5,072 nt of DNA from Pseudomonadota bacterium. Lineage in GTDB: Bacteria; Pseudomonadota; Alphaproteobacteria; Acetobacterales; Acetobacteraceae. The stretch spans positions 1 through 5,072 of the forward strand of contig JAJZHU010000195.1 in assembly GCA_021798375.1 (NCBI GenBank), in the 5' to 3' direction. Made by a program: the position numbers and the translations under genes. Of this stretch, positions 1-5,072 are shown in pieces (positions within the stretch are counted from its first letter, which is position 1; the number at the start of each line of letters is the position of its first letter). The notes below the pieces were generated by a model. The model was not told the origin of the DNA, made no database searches, and saw only the letters and a program-made list of their open reading frames with translations.

Positions 1-1
1 T

Positions 2-1123
2 CCCGAAAACTCCCGTGGCCGGTATCATCTTGAGCCCGTGGCACAAACGCGCAGCACGTATCAGCGCGATCGGGACCGGGTGATCCACAGCTCGGCCTTT
101 CGCACGCTGCAATATAAAACCCAGGTATTCGTCAATCACGAGGGCGATTTCTTTCGTACCCGGCTCACTCATTCGATCGAAGTGGCGCAGATCGCTCGCA
201 GTTTCGCGCGCAGTTTGCGTGCCGACGAGGATCTTACCGAGGCGTTGGCGCTTGCCCATGATCTTGGCCATCCGCCGTTTGGTCATTCGGGCGAAGAGGC
301 GCTGAACGAAGGAATGCGGCCTTTCGCCGGTTTCGATCACAATGCCCAGTCGCTGCGTATCGTTACCAAACTCGAAGCCTGTTATGCGGCGTTCGATGGA
401 TTGAACCTGACCTGGGAGACGCTCGAAGGTCTGGCCAAACACAATGGGCCGCTGCACCGGCCGCCGCCCTATATCGCCGAATATAACGCGATCTATCCGC
501 TCGATCTCGATCGCCATGCCGGCATCGAAGCGCAGATCGCCGCGATTTCCGACGACATCGCCTATCATTCGCACGATCTCGACGACGGTCTGCGCGCCGG
601 GTTGTTCGCCATCGAGGATGTGGCCCATCTGCCGGTGATCGGCGAGGCACTGCGGCAGGCCCGCGCTTCCAGTCTCGATGTGCCGCCGCCGCGTTTGCGC
701 CATGAAATGATCCGCCGGGTGATCAATATGTTCGCCACGGATTGCCTGGAAGAAACCGCCCGCCGTCTCGCCTTGCTCGATCCCGCCACCCCCGATGACG
801 TGCGTGGCGCCAAGCGCGATGTGGTCGCCTTCAGCAATCAATACGCCGAGGCCAATCGCGCGGTGAAAGAATTCCTCTTTACCCGCATGTATCGCCATTG
901 GCGCGTCAATCGCATGACCGCCAAAGCCAGGCGTGTCACCGCCGAGCTGTTTCGTCTGCTGACCCAAGACCCCAGCACCCTGCCCGATGAATGGCGCGCC
1001 CGCGCCGGCGCCGGCGACGAAGCCCGCATCGCGCGCAGCGTTACCGACTATATCGCCGGTATGACCGACCGGTTTGCTCTGGACGAACACCGCCGCCTGA
1101 CGGATTTATCGATCCCCGGTTGA
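2..1123 (+). CDS. dgt: dGTPase-like HD-domain deoxynucleotide triphosphohydrolase, N-terminus cut by the window edge
   Basis: This is a deoxyguanosinetriphosphate triphosphohydrolase-like protein. Family members are cytoplasmic, metal-dependent enzymes that cleave dNTPs to deoxynucleoside plus triphosphate and so trim the dNTP pool. Counting from the GTG at 38, the HD metal site is visible: H45 in RLTHS, H74-D75 in AHDLGH, and the D172/D173 aspartate of SDDIAYHSHDLDDGL. The family block QRDRDRVIHSSAFRTLQYKTQVF lies at residues 9-31. The frame is open from base 2, and the 12 codons before the GTG read PENSRGRYHLEP. This continues into VAQTRSTYQRDRDR and matches the conserved SRGR...EP lead-in of this family. 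The GTG at 38 is therefore an internal valine and the true start lies left of the window. The C-terminus is complete. In many alphaproteobacteria argS follows dgt; here a convergent radical SAM gene does instead. The family call is firm; the true substrate is not shown, since many members are labelled only dGTPase-like. Confidence 0.95.
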   Translation, partial: PENSRGRYHLEPVAQTRSTYQRDRDRVIHSSAFRTLQYKTQVFVNHEGDFFRTRLTHSIEVAQIARSFARSLRADEDLTEALALAHDLGHPPFGHSGEEALNEGMRPFAGFDHNAQSLRIVTKLEACYAAFDGLNLTWETLEGLAKHNGPLHRPPPYIAEYNAIYPLDLDRHAGIEAQIAAISDDIAYHSHDLDDGLRAGLFAIEDVAHLPVIGEALRQARASSLDVPPPRLRHEMIRRVINMFATDCLEETARRLALLDPATPDDVRGAKRDVVAFSNQYAEANRAVKEFLFTRMYRHWRVNRMTAKARRVTAELFRLLTQDPSTLPDEWRARAGAGDEARIARSVTDYIAGMTDRFALDEHRRLTDLSIPG

Positions 1124-1128
1124 GGGCA

Positions 1129-1168
1129 TTGTAAGGAAGGTAAAGCCCCCGCCTTGCCATCCTTACAG
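1129..1168. terminator. Candidate bidirectional hairpin between convergent genes
   Basis: GTAAGGAAGG at 1131-1140 pairs with CCATCCTTAC at 1157-1166, with one A-A mismatch and a 16-base loop. One A-T pair and one G-T pair extend the outer end. It sits between the stop of the dGTPase-like gene and the stop of the radical SAM gene, and the right arm includes the latter's TAA. Neither strand has a T-run after the stem, so this is at best a weak terminator or a transcript-end stabiliser. Confidence 0.3.
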
Positions 1169-2302
1169 CAACATCAACTGCTGTTCGGCCATGCCCATTT
1201 GGGTGCGGAAATGGGTGGTGTCGAGTTCGCCCATTTGGTTGAGCCCGAATTGGCGCACCGAGCGGGTGAAGCGTTGGGTGAGGAGTTCGGCATAGGGGCC
1301 GGTGCCGATAAAGCGGTCGCCGAAGCGGGAGTCGTTGAGTTGCCCGCGGCGGGTGTCGCGGATCAGGTTGAGGACATGGCGGGCGCGGTCCGGCATATGG
1401 GTTAAAAGCCAGTTGGCGAAGATATCGCGCAGTTCGTGCGGCAGGCGCAGCAGCACATAGCCGGCGTGGCTGGCGCCGGCCTTGGCGCTGGCTTCGATGA
1501 TTTTTTCCAATTCGGCGTCGTTCAGGCCGGGGATCATGGGGGCGGCCATGACCCCGACCGGGATGCCGGCGCGGCTTAGTTCGGTGATGGCCCCCAGGCG
1601 GCGGTGAGGGGTGGCGGCGCGTGGTTCCATGCCGCGGGCGAGTTCGCCGTCCAGCGTGGTGATGGAAAGCCACACCCGCACCAGATTGCGTCGCGCCATG
1701 CGGGAAAGAATGTCGATATCGCGCAGCACGCCGGCCGATTTGGTGACGATGCTGACCGGGTGGTGAAAGCGTTCGAGCACTTCGAGCACTTCGCGGGTGA
1801 TGGCGAGCGTGCGTTCGGCGGGTTGATAGGGATCGGTGTTGGAGCCGAGTGCGATGGTGCGGGGTTGATAGCCGGGCTTGCGCAATTCGGCTTCCAGCAG
1901 TTCGGGCAGGTTTGGTTTGAACAGGATCTTGGTTTCAAAATCGAGGCCGGGCGAATAGCCCAGATAGGCGTGGCTGGGGCGGGCAAAACAATAGACGCAG
2001 CCATGTTCACAGCCGCGGTAGGGGTTGAGGCTGCGATCAAACGCCAGATCGGGGGAATCGTTCCAGGAAATCGCGCTTTTGGCGTGATCTTCGATCAGGC
2101 TGGTGGGAATTTGCGGCAGATCTTCCAACCCCAGCGTGGTCCAGCCATCGTCGAATGCCTCGGTGGTGGTGCGATCGAAGCGCGATGCGGGATTGATGGT
2201 GGCGCCGCGCCCCTTGGCCGCCTGAGTGGGCATGACAAATGATGAAACCAGGCAAGATGGGGCGAGGCGGGCGTTCTCCATATCGGCGTTGGTGAGACCC
2301 AT
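1163..2302 (-). CDS. PA0069-family radical SAM protein (spore photoproduct lyase-like)
   Basis: This 379-residue cytoplasmic protein should bind one 4Fe-4S cluster and S-adenosylmethionine and do radical chemistry; the substrate of this family is not established to my knowledge. The cluster motif CEHGCVYC gives C98, C102 and C105, the CxxxCxxC spacing. After it come the family blocks ARPSHAYLGYSPGLDFE (107-123), ALGSNTDPYQPAE (151-163), VTKSAGVLRDIDIL (176-189), SITTLD (213-218) and APMIPGLND (244-252). The conserved KGRGA lead-in lies at residues 30-34. Annotation often groups the family with spore photoproduct lyase (SplB), which repairs UV lesions, but repair is not shown for it. The ATG at 2302 has GGAG 8 bases upstream. 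Homologues tend to begin just before KGRGA, so M24 (2233) is an alternative, but it has no visible ribosome binding site. The gene looks intact. It is convergent with the dGTPase-like gene and divergent from the chloride transporter gene, and LexA-like boxes sit in its upstream region. Confidence 0.93.
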   Translation of the reverse strand: MGLTNADMENARLAPSCLVSSFVMPTQAAKGRGATINPASRFDRTTTEAFDDGWTTLGLEDLPQIPTSLIEDHAKSAISWNDSPDLAFDRSLNPYRGCEHGCVYCFARPSHAYLGYSPGLDFETKILFKPNLPELLEAELRKPGYQPRTIALGSNTDPYQPAERTLAITREVLEVLERFHHPVSIVTKSAGVLRDIDILSRMARRNLVRVWLSITTLDGELARGMEPRAATPHRRLGAITELSRAGIPVGVMAAPMIPGLNDAELEKIIEASAKAGASHAGYVLLRLPHELRDIFANWLLTHMPDRARHVLNLIRDTRRGQLNDSRFGDRFIGTGPYAELLTQRFTRSVRQFGLNQMGELDTTHFRTQMGMAEQQLMLL

Positions 2303-2310
2303 TGGTGCGG

Positions 2311-2314
2311 CTCC
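2311..2314 (-). promoter_or_regulatory. Ribosome binding site of the radical SAM gene
   Basis: On the - strand this reads GGAG, 8 bases before the ATG at 2302. It favours 2302 over the internal ATGs at 2281 and 2233, which have no comparable site. Confidence 0.6.
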
Positions 2315-2341
2315 GGCTTAAAAGGGGGGTGTGGAATCAAT

Positions 2342-2356
2342 GTTCATCGTTTGTTC
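2342..2356. promoter_or_regulatory. Exact match to the alphaproteobacterial LexA (SOS) box
   Basis: The sequence GTTCATCGTTTGTTC is GTTC-N7-GTTC, the direct-repeat operator described for LexA in alphaproteobacteria. All eight fixed bases match. It lies 40-54 bases upstream of the radical SAM start codon, over the expected transcription start of the candidate promoter below, so bound LexA could block transcription. With equal base frequencies, a match in either orientation within a 190-base gap has roughly a 0.6 percent chance. The site is seen in the sequence; the regulation is inferred. Confidence 0.55.
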
Positions 2357-2397
2357 TTGTCACCATCGCACCTTCATTGAGATGGGTCAAGAACAAA
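2350..2397. repeat. 10-bp perfect inverted repeat framing the divergent control region
   Basis: TTTGTTCTTG at 2350-2359 and CAAGAACAAA at 2388-2397 are exact reverse complements with a 28-base spacer. Inside the spacer CCATC (2363-2367) pairs with GATGG (2381-2385), giving a longer interrupted dyad with a 13-base loop. Each arm carries one LexA-type half-site (GTTC or GAAC), so the symmetry may be two opposed operators rather than an RNA structure. No T-run follows on either strand, which argues against a terminator. Confidence 0.6.
2362..2390 (-). promoter_or_regulatory. Candidate sigma-70-type promoter for the radical SAM gene
   Basis: On the - strand TTGACC (2390-2385) is a good -35. A 17-base spacer leads to GATGGT (2367-2362), a weak -10 with 3 of 6 consensus bases. 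The predicted start near 2355 gives a 5' leader of about 50 bases. The exact LexA-type box lies just downstream and the 7-of-8 box abuts the -35, so the promoter is bracketed by both. Weak -10 elements are common in GC-rich alphaproteobacteria. This is inferred from sequence only. Confidence 0.4.
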
Positions 2398-2406
2398 AAG
2401 TAAACA
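2377..2406 (+). promoter_or_regulatory. Weak candidate promoter toward the chloride transporter gene
   Basis: TTGAGA (2377-2382) matches 5 of 6 bases of the -35 consensus. An 18-base spacer leads to TAAACA (2401-2406), which matches only 3 of 6 bases of the -10. It lies in the AT-rich part of the gap, and its -10 overlaps the second LexA-like box. No better + strand promoter was seen, so this is tentative. Confidence 0.2.
2391..2405. promoter_or_regulatory. Second LexA-like box, 7 of 8 fixed bases
   Basis: GAACAAAAAGTAAAC is GAAC-N7-AAAC and differs from GAAC-N7-GAAC by one base. Its A-rich centre is usual for this operator class. It lies in opposite orientation to the exact box, immediately upstream of the candidate -35 of the radical SAM promoter, and within the region expected to drive the chloride transporter gene. 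On its own it would be weak evidence; paired with the exact box it is more credible. Confidence 0.4.
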
Positions 2407-2460
2407 AAATATTTACCCGTGCGGATCGAAGAAATGTCATCGGCGTGATTTCTGTGGGGG

Positions 2461-2473
2461 ATGGCCTAGCCAT
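2461..2473. repeat. Short dyad ATGGC-CTA-GCCAT upstream of the chloride transporter gene
   Basis: Perfect 5-bp arms are separated by 3 bases, 20 bases before the ATG at 2493. It could form a small hairpin in the leader of the transporter mRNA. It is short enough to be chance. Confidence 0.25.
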
Positions 2474-2492
2474 ACGGTCCGCCTGGGTCTAA

Positions 2493-3824
2493 ATGCCCGG
2501 TATGCTGAATATTGAAAGTTTTCATCGCGCGCGTCGCCTTTCCAGCCTCACATACCGGCGCTGGGTGCGTCGCTTTGCCTTCTGGGGCGGCGCGGTGATG
2601 GTTGGCTTGTTCGGCGTCGGCTTTGCCAGGATTTCCGACCAGGCCGGCCTGTTGCAGCAGATGATTTATCATCGCCATCCGCTTGCCATGCTGGCGCTCA
2701 CGCCTTTGGTGACCGGTTTTGGCGTGTGGTTGACGCTCAGCTTTTTCCTTGGGGCTGGCGGCAGCGGCATTCCGCAGGTGATCGCCGTCATCGAGCTTGA
2801 CGACCCCCACGCGGTGGCGCGTCTGTTGCCGCTCCGTTCGGCGATCGGAAAATTTCTGATCACTGTCATGGGGCTGTTCGGCGGTCTTTCGATCGGTCGT
2901 GAAGGCCCCACCGTGCAGATTGCCGCCACTTTGATGGCGGTCGTGGGGCGTTGGGCACGCCTGCCCGCGTGGGTTGAACGGCGCGCCCTGATCGTTGCCG
3001 GCGGGGCGGCCGGGGTTGCCGCGGCGTTCAATACGCCGCTCGCCGGGGTGGTGTTCGCCATTGAAGAACTGACCCGTTCGTTTGAAACCCGGACCAGTGG
3101 CCTGGTGCTGACCTCGGTGATTTTGGCGGGCATCACCAGCCTGGCGTTGGTGGGGAATTATACTTATTTCGGCAGCATCCCGGCTGATCTGAGCTTTGGC
3201 GCCGGGTGGTGGTGTGTGTTGATCACCGGGGTTTGCGGGGGCGCGGTGGGCGGGCTATTTTCACGCACTTTGATCGCGGCCAGCCAAGGCCGCATTGGCG
3301 CCATTCTGACCGCAAGGCCGGTGCTTACGGCGGTGTTGATCGGGCTTGCGGTGGCGGGAATTGGTTTGGGTTGTCATGGCGCCAGTTTTGGCACCGGTTA
3401 TGGCGCGGCGCGCGCGTTGCTAGGCGGGGCGCACATGCCCTGGTATTATTTTCCGGCCAAGTTCCTGGTGACGGTGCTGTCTTATATCACCGGCGTTCCC
3501 GGCGGCATTTTCGCGCCGTCGCTGTCGGTGGGGGCGGCGATGGGCGATTTATTGAGCCACGTGGTTCCTGGCGCCCCTGCCGGCACGGTGGTGCTGTTGG
3601 GGATGGCGGCCTATTTCACCGGCGTGGTGCAGGCGCCGATCACCGGCATCGTGATCGTGATGGAAATGACCAACAATCAGCAATTGGCGATGCCGATCAT
3701 GGCGGCGTCGATGATCGCATTATTAACGTCGCGCTTGATCTGCCGCCAACCGCTGTATTCCGCCTTGGCTGAGCGCTTTAAGGTTGCATACACGCAATCC
3801 GGCCGTGGCCAGGAAGCGGGATAG
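2493..3824 (+). CDS. ClC-family chloride channel or Cl-/H+ antiporter
   Basis: This is a 443-residue integral inner-membrane protein with many hydrophobic helices and no C-terminal CBS domains, as is usual for short bacterial ClC proteins. All anion-pathway signatures are present: GSGIP at 90-94 (S91), GREGP at 135-139 with the gating glutamate E137, GGIFAP at 337-342 (F340), and Y422 in PLYSAL, which corresponds to the central tyrosine of E. coli ClcA. AIEEL at 189-193 keeps the glutamate pair (E191, E192) whose second member passes protons in ClcA. This favours a 2 Cl-/1 H+ exchanger over a pure channel; that is inference by family comparison. Exchangers of this type can support acid resistance or charge balance. 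An in-frame TAA (2490-2492) directly precedes the ATG, so the start cannot lie further upstream. There is no clear Shine-Dalgarno sequence, and M4 (2502) is an alternative. The gene ends 5 bases from the convergent peroxidase gene. Confidence 0.95.
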   Translation: MPGMLNIESFHRARRLSSLTYRRWVRRFAFWGGAVMVGLFGVGFARISDQAGLLQQMIYHRHPLAMLALTPLVTGFGVWLTLSFFLGAGGSGIPQVIAVIELDDPHAVARLLPLRSAIGKFLITVMGLFGGLSIGREGPTVQIAATLMAVVGRWARLPAWVERRALIVAGGAAGVAAAFNTPLAGVVFAIEELTRSFETRTSGLVLTSVILAGITSLALVGNYTYFGSIPADLSFGAGWWCVLITGVCGGAVGGLFSRTLIAASQGRIGAILTARPVLTAVLIGLAVAGIGLGCHGASFGTGYGAARALLGGAHMPWYYFPAKFLVTVLSYITGVPGGIFAPSLSVGAAMGDLLSHVVPGAPAGTVVLLGMAAYFTGVVQAPITGIVIVMEMTNNQQLAMPIMAASMIALLTSRLICRQPLYSALAERFKVAYTQSGRGQEAG

Positions 3825-3829
3825 GCTGG

Positions 3830-4282
3830 TTATGCTTTCAATGCCTTTTCGATGGCTTTTTGCAACCGGCTGCTGTCGGGGGTGGTGAGCGAACTATAGG
3901 TATCGATGATCTTTCCATCGCGTCCGATCAGCACCTTGTAGAAATTCCACCGCGGTCTCCATCCGTCCTGGGTGGCTTTGACCCAGCGGTAAAATGGCAA
4001 TGCATGGTCGCCGGTGACATGCGAGATGCCCGCCATCGGGAAGGTCACGTTGAAGGTGGCCTTGCAGAACGCTTTCACCTTGCCGTTGCTGTCCATTTCC
4101 TGGTTGAAATCCTGGCTTGGCACCCCCAGCACGGTGAGTCCCGCCGCTTGTTTCGACGCATAGAGGGCCTCCAATGCCTTATATTGCGGGGTGAAGCCGC
4201 AGAAAGACGCGGTATTCACCACCAGCAGCACGCGGCCCTTGTAATCGGACAGATGCAGCGTGCCGTCGTCGATCGACGGCAT
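3830..4282 (-). CDS. Glutathione peroxidase-family thiol peroxidase, cut short at the N-terminus by an upstream nonsense codon
   Basis: This thioredoxin-fold peroxidase would reduce peroxides using a cysteine thiol. In this 150-residue frame the family tetrad is complete: C28 in NTASFCGFTPQY, Q61 in FNQE, and W112 and N113 in RWNFYKVLIG. The active site is cysteine, not selenocysteine. C73 in KAFCKATF lies where the resolving cysteine of thioredoxin-dependent members sits, so thioredoxin may be the real donor; this is inference. The ATG at 4282 has no ribosome binding site and skips the first conserved strand. The codons just upstream read TTVYDFT, which is family sequence. The frame goes on to an ATG at 4390 that starts an export signal, broken by TAA at 4327-4325. 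The listed protein would need reinitiation and would stay in the cytoplasm; otherwise the gene is a fresh pseudogene. It is the second gene of an operon with the sulfite-oxidase-like gene. Confidence 0.88.
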   Translation of the reverse strand: MPSIDDGTLHLSDYKGRVLLVVNTASFCGFTPQYKALEALYASKQAAGLTVLGVPSQDFNQEMDSNGKVKAFCKATFNVTFPMAGISHVTGDHALPFYRWVKATQDGWRPRWNFYKVLIGRDGKIIDTYSSLTTPDSSRLQKAIEKALKA

Positions 4283-4390
4283 GGTGAAATCATAGACGGT
4301 GGTGGCAGGCCCCGCACCCGCAAGTTACAGGGACGCGGCACCCAGCAGCGCGCGGCGTCCTATCGGCGCAGCACCGTGGGCATCAGTCAT
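4283..4390 (-). other. Interrupted N-terminal export signal of the peroxidase gene
   Basis: In the peroxidase frame an ATG at 4390 opens a leader of 36 codons. Codons 10-21 read IGRRALLGAASL, a twin-arginine pair followed by a hydrophobic stretch. Codon 22 is TAA (4327-4325), and codons 23-36 continue in the same frame as LAGAGPATTVYDFT, ending the hydrophobic core with a small-residue cleavage-like site before the mature domain. The coherence of frame on both sides points to a single-base nonsense change rather than a frameshift. The ATG overlaps the upstream gene's stop in ATGACTGA (8 shared bases) and has a strong ribosome binding site, so it is very likely the ancestral start. If intact, the product would be exported, probably by Tat, to the periplasm. 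A sequencing error cannot be excluded. Confidence 0.75.
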
Positions 4391-5030
4391 AGCGTTCTTC
4401 CTCCCACGGGTCGGCATTGTTGTGATAGCCGCGAACCTCCCAAAAGCCGGGCTGATCGGCCACGGTGAATTCGATCCGCGTCACCCATTTGGCCGATTTC
4501 CACAAATACAGCCGAGGGATCAGCACGCGCACCGGCCCGCCATGTTCGCGCGTGATCGGGGCATCGTTCCACCGATCGACCAGATACACGTCGGGATCGG
4601 CGAATTGATCCAGCCGCACATTGGTGGTGTAGCCATCGACCGAATGGAACACCACGTGCCTTGCGTCCGGCGCCGGCCGCGCCAGCTCGATCAGGGTGCG
4701 GCTGCTCACGCCTTTCCAGCGATTGTCGTAATTCGACCAGGCGGTGACGCAATGCATGTCGGAAATGGATTCTTCGTGCGGCAGGCCGGTGAATCCGGCC
4801 CAATCGAGCTTCACGGGGTTGGCAACCGCGCCATCGAGCGTGAGCGCGAAGCGTTTGTCGTCGATGATCGGGTGAATCCCCAGATCCAGCACCGGCCAGC
4901 CATTGGTGAGCGTCTGACCCGGCGGCAGGCGACCTGCGCCCGCGTGCCCGGTGAGCAACCGCCCCTGGCGCGCCCATTCCTGCTTTTGCGCGATCAATTT
5001 GTCGCGTTTGGCCCGTTCGTCTTGTTCCAT
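4383..5030 (-). CDS. Sulfite oxidase-like molybdopterin-dependent oxidoreductase
   Basis: This 215-residue protein has the sulfite-oxidase molybdopterin fold as a stand-alone domain. It resembles the YuiH-type proteins annotated as sulfite oxidase-like oxidoreductase. Recognisable blocks are RLPPGQTLTNGWPVLDLG (34-51), ISDMHCVTAWS (89-99) with C94 as the expected molybdenum-ligating cysteine, and the cofactor-binding region HGGPVRVLIPRLYLWKSAKWV (163-183). There is no heme domain, no dimerisation domain and no signal peptide, so it should be cytoplasmic. The in vivo substrate is unknown, and calling it a sulfite oxidase would overreach. The length suits the short subfamily. The ATG at 5030 follows a G-rich stretch (GGGGGA) that can serve as a ribosome binding site. 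Its stop overlaps by 8 bases the ancestral start of the peroxidase gene, indicating a two-gene operon with translational coupling. Its own upstream neighbour lies beyond the right edge. Confidence 0.92.
   Translation of the reverse strand: MEQDERAKRDKLIAQKQEWARQGRLLTGHAGAGRLPPGQTLTNGWPVLDLGIHPIIDDKRFALTLDGAVANPVKLDWAGFTGLPHEESISDMHCVTAWSNYDNRWKGVSSRTLIELARPAPDARHVVFHSVDGYTTNVRLDQFADPDVYLVDRWNDAPITREHGGPVRVLIPRLYLWKSAKWVTRIEFTVADQPGFWEVRGYHNNADPWEEERYD
4400..4404 (-). promoter_or_regulatory. Strong ribosome binding site for the ancestral peroxidase start
   Basis: On the - strand this reads GGAGG within GGGAGGAAG, 9 bases before the ATG at 4390. It lies inside the 3' end of the sulfite-oxidase-like gene and decides the start: the ATG at 4282 has nothing similar. 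It strongly supports translation having once begun at 4390, upstream of the nonsense codon. Confidence 0.7.
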
Positions 5031-5035
5031 ATCAA

Positions 5036-5058
5036 TCCCCCGTTCCAGAGTTGGGGGA
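5036..5058 (-). promoter_or_regulatory. G-rich ribosome binding site able to pair in a small hairpin
   Basis: On the - strand TCCCCC (5058-5053) and GGGGGA (5041-5036) can form a 6-bp stem with an 11-base loop. The G-rich arm ends 5 bases before the ATG at 5030 and is the only visible ribosome binding site of the sulfite-oxidase-like gene. The pairing would hide it. No promoter was recognised in the 42 bases available before the window edge. Confidence 0.35.
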
Positions 5059-5072
5059 CCCGGGCGGATTTG

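Noticed and set aside
1768..1791. Tandem 9-base repeats of TTCGAGCAC
   Set aside because: They encode the helical stretch EVLEVLE within the radical SAM protein, and so follow from coding sequence rather than from a separate element.
1604..2242. A long + strand open frame of 212 codons opposite the radical SAM gene
   Set aside because: It is antisense to a gene with clear family motifs, and its G- and A-rich composition is what the reverse of GC-rich coding DNA gives. No domain is recognisable.
3206..3772. A + strand open frame of 188 codons inside the chloride transporter gene
   Set aside because: It is out of frame with ClC codons, which carry all the family motifs; its G/R/H-rich translation is typical of a shifted GC-rich frame.
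3800..3812. GGCC-GT-GGCC near the end of the chloride transporter gene as a terminator
   Set aside because: The two-base loop is too small for a hairpin, and no T-run follows it between the convergent stops.
3860..4468. A + strand open frame of 202 codons over the peroxidase and the end of the oxidoreductase gene
   Set aside because: It is the antisense shadow of two recognisable genes and has no motif or ribosome binding site of its own.
5009..5027. A second GTTC...GTTC pair near the start of the oxidoreductase gene
   Set aside because: The spacing between the GTTC motifs is 5 bases, not the 7 needed for the alphaproteobacterial LexA box, and it lies inside coding sequence.

Overview
The window looks like ordinary chromosomal DNA from a GC-rich alphaproteobacterium. 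The evidence is the high GC, the alphaproteobacterial style of the dGTPase-like protein, and an intergenic element matching the alphaproteobacterial LexA operator (GTTC-N7-GTTC). A finer placement such as Acetobacteraceae is only an impression from protein style.

The layout is five protein genes packed tightly, with no RNA genes, CRISPR arrays or mobile elements seen. (1) A dGTPase-like HD phosphohydrolase (dgt) runs in from the left edge on the + strand and ends at 1123; it lacks its true N-terminus. (2) A PA0069-family radical SAM protein lies convergent to it on the - strand (1163-2302). (3) A 190-base divergent control region (2303-2492) separates it from (4) a ClC-type chloride transporter on the + strand (2493-3824). 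(5) Five bases further on, a convergent - strand operon begins. Its promoter-proximal gene is a sulfite-oxidase-like molybdopterin oxidoreductase (4383-5030) and its second gene is a thiol-based glutathione-peroxidase-family protein (3830-4282, with an ancestral start at 4390).

Two things deserve a second look. First, the glutathione peroxidase frame continues upstream of the usable ATG into a twin-arginine-type export signal. That signal begins at an ATG with an excellent ribosome binding site, overlapping the stop of the upstream gene by 8 bases, but an in-frame TAA interrupts it at codon 22. The protein is therefore either not made, or made as a truncated cytoplasmic form by reinitiation. 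Second, the divergent region carries one exact and one 7-of-8 LexA-type box. They flank a plausible promoter reading toward the radical SAM gene and form a perfect 10-bp inverted repeat. This suggests DNA-damage control of a protein distantly related to spore photoproduct lyase.

Functionally the genes are a mixed housekeeping and stress set: nucleotide pool control, a radical SAM enzyme of unknown substrate, chloride/proton exchange, and a thiol/sulfur redox pair. No new multi-gene system is evident.
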